A stretch of DNA of 64,000 nucleotides from Psococerastis gibbosa (lineage: Eukaryota; Arthropoda; Insecta; Psocodea; Psocidae): positions 40,750,510-40,814,509 of the forward strand of contig OZ020489.1 of the NCBI GenBank assembly GCA_963971405.1, given 5' to 3'. The notes under the pieces were generated by a model that was not told the origin of the DNA, searched no databases, and was given only the letters and a program-made list of their open reading frames with translations. A program made the translations under genes and the position numbers. Shown in pieces: positions 59,201 through 64,000 of the stretch. The number at the start of each line of letters is the position of its first letter. Position 1 is the stretch's first letter.

Positions 59201-59551
59201 CCAAATGGGTAAGGCTATTTTTTTATGCAGTTTTAAGAGATGGTCGGACCAGCTCTTCGAGGATTTGAGAGCCTGCAGCATCCACATCGAAGCATGGAGG
59301 GAGTTGGTGCAAAATCGCGCGCAGTGGAGGGGTTTGGTGCGACAGGCGAGAGGTCCTCACGGGCCGATGGAGCCACCTTAAGTCAAGTAAAATGGCATTT
59401 CCCTCTCTGTATGTAATGTAGCTTACTCACTATAATAGTCGGTGCTGATCATCGGAGCAATAGCAATAGGATAGAGCGCGCCGACAATAAGAGATACAAA
59501 TCCAGTTATAAATACGCCGTACCGCCATCCTTCCAATTTCCTGCGCGCCAT
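56286..59551 (-). CDS. SMIM20: Small integral membrane protein 20 (MITRAC7-like), partial
   Basis: Exon 1 is 59551-59431 and exon 2 is 56342-56286, with GT-AG junctions and matching phase. They encode MARRKLEGWRYGVF, a single membrane segment (ITGFVSLIVGALYPIAIAP), then a matrix/intermembrane tail (YKKVQKVTREGIKQDEIQPG). This pattern fits SMIM20, a mitochondrial inner-membrane microprotein that stabilises early cytochrome c oxidase (COX1) assembly. Exon 2 stops in mid-codon. The final short exon, expected to encode a W.DPF-like end, lies further left and was not located. The intron of about 3.1 kb contains a mariner foldback, LINE pieces and a MITE. Head-to-head with TTC5. Confidence 0.75.
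56911..57837. mobile_element. Mariner-derived foldback element
   Basis: Ends CAGGGTTTGTCCGGAAAGTA and complement (ACTTTCCGGACAGACCCTG), TA on both sides. Each half carries the start of the same mariner transposase in opposite orientation: + at about 57133-57320 (AAETIIMLKKAFDD, GRPLTS) and - at about 57589-57440 (AETIIMLKKAFGDD, AGRPSTS). Two 5' ends joined head-to-head, with no catalytic domain. Confidence 0.8.
57893..58171 (-). pseudogene. LINE fragment (RT C-terminal side)
   Basis: LEAVDKIKYLGVVMEL is the KYLG motif after the LINE RT core, followed by a helical segment. Truncated. Confidence 0.5.
58290..58637 (+). pseudogene. LINE C-terminal fragment
   Basis: PVCRACGLANETLEHILLQC and WALASRAFLRHQAVGIT closely match the LINE tail at 36733-36939 on the other strand. 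A short GGAAATCATGGCCAC tandem precedes it. Confidence 0.6.
58729..59190. mobile_element. MITE, GTTAAGCTACCCC family, copy 2
   Basis: Ends GTTAAGCTACCCCTG and CGGGGTAGCTTAAC. Interior shared with 32782-33059 but longer by about 180 bp. Confidence 0.7.
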
Positions 59552-60019
59552 AACTATTGTCGGAATTATTTACAAGTACAGCCACTTTACGTAAATATCA
59601 TGTACCAAACGAAATAACTTTATTAGTTAGAATAAGCAAAAAATTAGTTTGAAATATTTCAAATTTGTTTACAATTACAATATTGAAGCAGACGATGTTT
59701 TTAAAAATAAATATTTCACATTCACCACTGACAGCTGACTGACAGAATTCGCATGAAAATTTAAAAAATAAACTACTTTTTGGGGTTAATATTTAATAAA
59801 TAATATATAAAATAACTGTCATGATATTTGTATTACTACACAATATTTTAGAAATGTTTATAAGACTTTACTAAATTTAACATAGTTTTCTCTGTACTAA
59901 AATAAAACAAGTAGTAAACTTGTAAAGTGTAAACAATAAAACTAAACTGAAAATGTGTCTGTCAAATGCTTTTGCGACTAGTTTTTAATTAAAATGAGGT
60001 AAAAAAGAAAGGTCTAAAA
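59552..60019. promoter_or_regulatory. Putative bidirectional promoter, SMIM20 / TTC5
   Basis: 468 bp separate the two divergent start codons. AT-rich, without a clear TATA box at a fixed position. The arrangement implies shared control, which is inference. Confidence 0.45.
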
Positions 60020-63000
60020 ATGTCTGTAACCGAAAAAGACGGACCTGCTACTAATGAAGCGAAGGACGTAATATCACACTTGTCTGTAAGTTGTCTACGA
60101 GTTAAATAATTAGTCAAAGTTGAAGCATCTGCATCATGCATTCATGTGGGTTGTCAGACAAATGCCGCAGTAAAAAAATATTAATTTCACAGTGTTTTGT
60201 GGGCTAAGGGTTACATGCTGTGGAAACTAATTTACTCCAAATGAACCCTTTAAATAAAAAGCAGCACAGTGTGGATTAGCTAATAATAATATGCTTACTC
60301 AATTAGGAATAATTAATTAACTCTGTTAGGATTGGAACATTTTCTAATTAATTTAGTGACTTGGGAATATCTGTAAGTCATGCTATTTTTAATTATTATA
60401 CTACAAGGTGTCAACTCTGCTTCGTTGGACATCTCCCCTATTGGGCGCATTCAACTCTAGTCGCTCTGTCCAGATTAGACCCGGTTCACAATGGCGGAAT
60501 GTCGCCGCCGCTTGTGCACCTGGCCATGAAAGTCCACGTTCTAGGAGGCACGCACTCAATTTCTGACATATTATAACGTTCATACCACTTCCATCCATGT
60601 AAACCTCTTGATTATTTCAGGATTCAGTAGCTGCGTTATACACGTACAGGGATCACTACTTCGAGAACCATTCGCTGCAAGATGCAAGCAATAAAAATAA
60701 AAATGTTAACAATAAACTGAAGGAAGCAGTTCAGCTCTTTGAAGACGAGTTTAACCATGTCAAACCAAGTGATAGAGCTACGTATTACTATCTTCTAGGC
60801 AGAGCACTTAACGTGAGCCCGACTTATAACCCCAGAGCTGAAGAGGTTCTGTCGAAAGCTATCAAGTTAGATATGAAACTATACGATGCTTGGAATGAGC
60901 TGGGAGAGTCTTATTGGAAAAAGGAGGATATTGCTGAGGCAAAAAATTGCTTCCAAGGAGCCTTAAAATATGTAAGTGTGTTGGCTACTACAACAGCTTG
61001 AGTTTGCTAAAACTGTACATTGTAGTAATGCGCTGAACTATGTCTGAGGTTGTCGTTAAACTGTAAAAATCCATCATTCTGACTGAAAATTTTTAGTTTA
61101 CAAGGTTAGAAGTTGCACCTGAGCTAGCCATCTTTCATTCATCTTTAGATCAGTTGAGTTGATCTCTAGCTCCGATGAGTGGAACAAGTGTAACCATACT
61201 GTGATGTCGAAGAAAAAAATAGGACCGTAACCGAATTTTGTAGTTTTTCATTTACGTAGTTCTGCTATGTTATGACCAACCCCCGTAATCGAGTCCCAAG
61301 GTTAAATTCGATTAATGGTTTTCTAATGCAGTTTTATAATTTTGACATTAGACTACGGGTGTAGGACTGAAACAGCCGCACCGCTCGTAATATGGCCCTT
61401 AAATGACATGTAATGTGTCAAATTAATAAATAATATATAAATAACTTAAAACCTCACTATTTCGCGCTTATTTTTTCAAAACTTTTCCCCGGGCCCCCCA
61501 GTAATATGAATAAGCTTTGTTGATTCTGTACTTTCCTGCTGTTAAAATGCGTGAAACCCCACTATTTTTTATATTATATATTTATTTTTATTATTATTAT
61601 TTTATATTTATATTATACATATTACAAAAAAATTCCCCGGGAGGAGACCCCCAGGGGCCAGGCCCCCTCTGTTTGAAGTAATATAAATAAGCCTTTCTCT
61701 GAAAGCGTTGTTAATAGAAATTTTACTGTTAAAATTCATAAAACCCCACTATTTCGCGGCTATATTTTCGAACATCTTCCCCCGGGGGAGACCTCCAACC
61801 CCTCTTGGGATTCGTAGCTTAGTTCAGCATTGGAAGAATAGGAAAAAATCAACGTAAAGACATTACACCAATTGAGCCGGATTAATTGTAAACATAAAGA
61901 ATGCTGAAAGACTATCTCTATTTTTGTCGTATTTTTTTTAATGTTTCCATCTATCTTGTTTTCAATTACCTTTCTATGTGCCTATTTCAGAAGAAGAACA
62001 AAACATCTCTTCGGAACCTGTCGATGGTTTTGCGCATGGAGAAGGCATCGAGTGGGGAGGAGAAGGCCAAGAATGTGCAGGAAGGGATGCGCTGTGCCAA
62101 AGATGCGGTCGAGATGGACGCTCTGGATGGAACATCGTGGTCCGTTCTTGGCAACGCCTACTTATCGTCATTCTTCAATATCGTTCAAAACCCTACCGTA
62201 CTGAGCTTATGCAAATCGGCGTACAATCAAGCGGTACGCATTTTTTATATACCTTTTCAATGACTTTCATGGCAATTTAAGTGTGTGTCGTTCCGGCGTC
62301 TATCAGCTAGTGTAAGGCGCCCATTCCATTGACCGGCTAGGGCTATTTCCAAAAACAGTGACGTGGTAGCAGACATTCAAGACTTAGGTGGCGTTTCCAC
62401 CGATCTCGCATTGCAGAATGCAAATGACATTGACGGAAATTAGAATTTTTCTTTTTATAGAAATCTATTAAAATGTTTGTACTTAACATATTCCATGACG
62501 CCATTTTTTAATTCTAGTTTGTTTGTGATTTTACTGTATGGTCATTGATCAATTTTAACTATGACATAATTGAGGAAAATAAACATTTCCGTCAATTCTG
62601 CAATGCGAGGTCGGTGGAAACGCCACCTAAGTCTTGAATGTCTGCTACCACGTCACCGTTTTTGGAAATAGCCCTAGCCGGTCAATGGAATGGGCACCTG
62701 AAGCCCAGGGACCGTCGCAGCATCCGCATATCGGCCATCTCTATTCTCAATCATTTCTAAATTATCATATATTTTTCCCGTGTTGGCTAAATGTAAATTC
62801 TTTAAATTATCGAAGTCACAGCATTCGCTGTTGGCGTTTATATGTTGGGCCATGGAAGTGCTCCGCTATTGTTTCCTTTAAAACCACTTCCAGTTTGTCC
62901 AATGTCCTTACTTGTACAATGCTTGTACATGTTGCTGACCTCCTAGTTGAGTGTAAAAGATGGCCCTAATTCCACTAGGGTGGTTTCAGTTTACCGAAAT

Positions 63001-63526
63001 GAAAGTCATTATTTATTTATTTATAATCTTCGCCAAAAGGGGTATTTACAGGCCAAGGATCTGGTTCTTAACCTACCGGCTGAATGATAAAATAATTTTA
63101 ATTCCAGGAAAAAGACGTGGTAGCAAAAAGCAATCCAGATCTGCATTACAACCGCGGAATAGTGGCCAAGTACGAAGAAGACTATATGACAGCTCTCAAC
63201 TCATTCTCGCGTGCTATGCAACTGGAACCGTCCTGGTCGGAACCGACACAGAAACGGACTCAAATACTAAATTATCTTGGAAAAATCGATGATCTGGTGC
63301 GAAGTAAGGGGAAAATGAACCGAAAGAAGTTAGGGAAAATGCTGGAGAAGATGGCGCCGTCGAAGAACTTGGGGCCTTATGCGGGTGGCAAGTACTGTGC
63401 TATGAACGGCGCTGAAATCGTGCTGACACATGTAGACTTTGCGGACTTGAAGGAGGGACTGAATGAGGAGAAAGTTATTTTAGGGGTTGTTGTTTGTTCC
63501 GTTCAAGAAGGAGACAATGTGCCTTT
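60020..63526 (+). CDS. TTC5: Tetratricopeptide repeat protein 5 (Strap-like), 5' four exons
   Basis: Exons 60020-60085, 60621-60971, 61991-62233 and 63108-63526 join in phase to 359 complete codons. The coding sequence then continues beyond the window or past 63526. Exon 2 has the N-terminal helix (YRDHYFENHSLQDA) and TPRs (YLLGRALNVSPTYNPRAEEV, AWNELGESYWKKEDIAEAKN). Exon 3 continues (LRNLSMVLRMEK, WSVLGNAYLSSFF). Exon 4 has NPDLHYNRGIVAKYEEDYMT and the start of the C-terminal OB-like domain (VILGVVVCSVQEGDNVP). TTC5/Strap is a p300/p53 cofactor in vertebrates and the tubulin-autoregulation factor that reads nascent tubulin. Which role applies here is inference. Introns carry hairpin copy 7, a SINE and a tandem repeat. 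Confidence 0.88.
61440..61800. repeat. Imperfect tandem repeat in TTC5 intron 2
   Basis: About two and a half diverged units containing AAACCCCACTATTTCGCG, TTCCCCGGGG and AATATGAATAAGC. Unit length is about 130-150 bp, judged by eye. Confidence 0.55.
62314..62698. mobile_element. Hairpin element, copy 7 (long subtype)
   Basis: Ends GGCGCCCATTCCATTGACC and GGTCAATGGAATGGGCACC. Core GTGGTAGCAGACATTCAAGA and inner arm GGCGTTTCCACCGATCTCGC, as in copy 5. In TTC5 intron 3. Confidence 0.8.
62935..63022 (+). mobile_element. SINE 3' end fragment
   Basis: CTAGTTGAGTGTAAAAGATG, CTAATTCCACTAGGGTGG and an AAAGTC tail before (ATTT)n. Confidence 0.5.
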
Positions 63527-63568
63527 GTAAGTATTGCTACAAACAGGTCATGGCTAGAGTTTTAGAAA

Positions 63569-63788
63569 GGCGGCTATTCCACCGACTAATTGGCTTCACT
63601 AATCGTGGTGCCGACGTGGTAGCAGACATCATTAATAAGTCTCTACCATATTATAACTTAATTTCTAGTAGATAAGTTAAGTATCTACATAATATTCTCC
63701 TTAAAATGTGGCAGAGACTTATTAATGATGTCTGGTACCATGTCGGCACCGCAATTAGTGAAGCAAATTAGTCGGTGGAACAGCCGCC
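63569..63788. mobile_element. Hairpin element, copy 8
   Basis: Ends GGCGGCTATTCCACCGAC and GTCGGTGGAACAGCCGCC. Core GTGGTAGCAGACATCATTAA. The arms then extend into a unique region around TTATAACTTAATTTCTAG. Lies just after the TTC5 exon 4 donor. Confidence 0.75.
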
Positions 63789-64000
63789 AGAAGAGAGATT
63801 GATCGCTTTGGAAACGGAATGAGAAGGTAGTGAATCTAAGACATTGATCATGAGACTAACTTGTATTTTTGGAGAGCTACAAACTGAAACTAGAGGGGTC
63901 GTGGTGTGTTGCCCTAGGAGTGCGCCTGAACTTCAATCGGCCACCCCGTATCTATTGTACGTTGTTGAGATCTCAACAGAGATGTAATTTTTTTAAATAT

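Noticed and set aside
61440-61800. CRISPR-like array
   Set aside because: Units are long, diverged and lack unique spacers of constant size. This is an intronic tandem repeat in a eukaryote.

Overview
The window is AT-rich, intron-bearing animal DNA. Host genes with GT-AG introns, dense DNA transposons and MITEs, a SINE with a tRNA-like B box, LINE tails, an errantivirus-like env element and ISL2EU and mariner relics all point to an arthropod, most likely an insect. I cannot name the species. No prokaryotic operons, CRISPR arrays or rRNA genes were seen.

Left part (1-36 kb) is a transposon graveyard with some intact elements. 891-4440 holds hAT transposase remnants and unrecognised relics. 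4749-5822 holds broken coding pieces, one resembling a densovirus non-structural protein. 6403-15816 is a nearly complete ISL2EU-type DNA transposon with 12-bp terminal inverted repeats and an AT target duplication. It carries two convergent intron-containing genes: a SWIM-finger/YqaJ nuclease (+) and a THAP/DDE transposase (-). At least three MITE-like elements lie between them. 15971-20977 is a Gypsy-type gag-pol element with an intact 1377-codon ORF. Its ends are a perfect 34-bp INVERTED repeat plus a 5-bp target duplication, not direct LTRs, and a second ORF of unlike base composition sits at its 3' end. 25162-28430 is an LTR element with two 299-bp LTRs, a primer-binding site and a 4-bp target duplication. 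It contains only a broken envelope gene, with no gag or pol. 28.4-38 kb is mostly SINE, LINE and MITE debris, including a Harbinger derivative at 35547-36332.

Right part (39-64 kb) holds the host genes. RBM28 (-; 39044-43611) is a nucleolar RNA-binding protein for ribosome biogenesis. WDR45/WIPI4 (+; 46767-52066) is a PI3P-binding autophagy beta-propeller with one GC-AG intron. SMIM20 (-; exons at 59551 and 56342, last exon not found) is a mitochondrial complex IV assembly microprotein. TTC5 (+; from 60020, running off the right edge) is a TPR protein. SMIM20 and TTC5 start 468 bp apart head-to-head and probably share a promoter. Their introns are full of MITEs, a mariner foldback and SINEs.

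A scattered family of hairpin elements recurs at eight places (9645, 35780, 41676, 45244, 49070, 53391, 62314, 63569). All share an end block (GGCG....TTCCA) and an inner block (GTGGTAGCAGACA). The sequence between the blocks differs between copies, yet each copy stays self-complementary.
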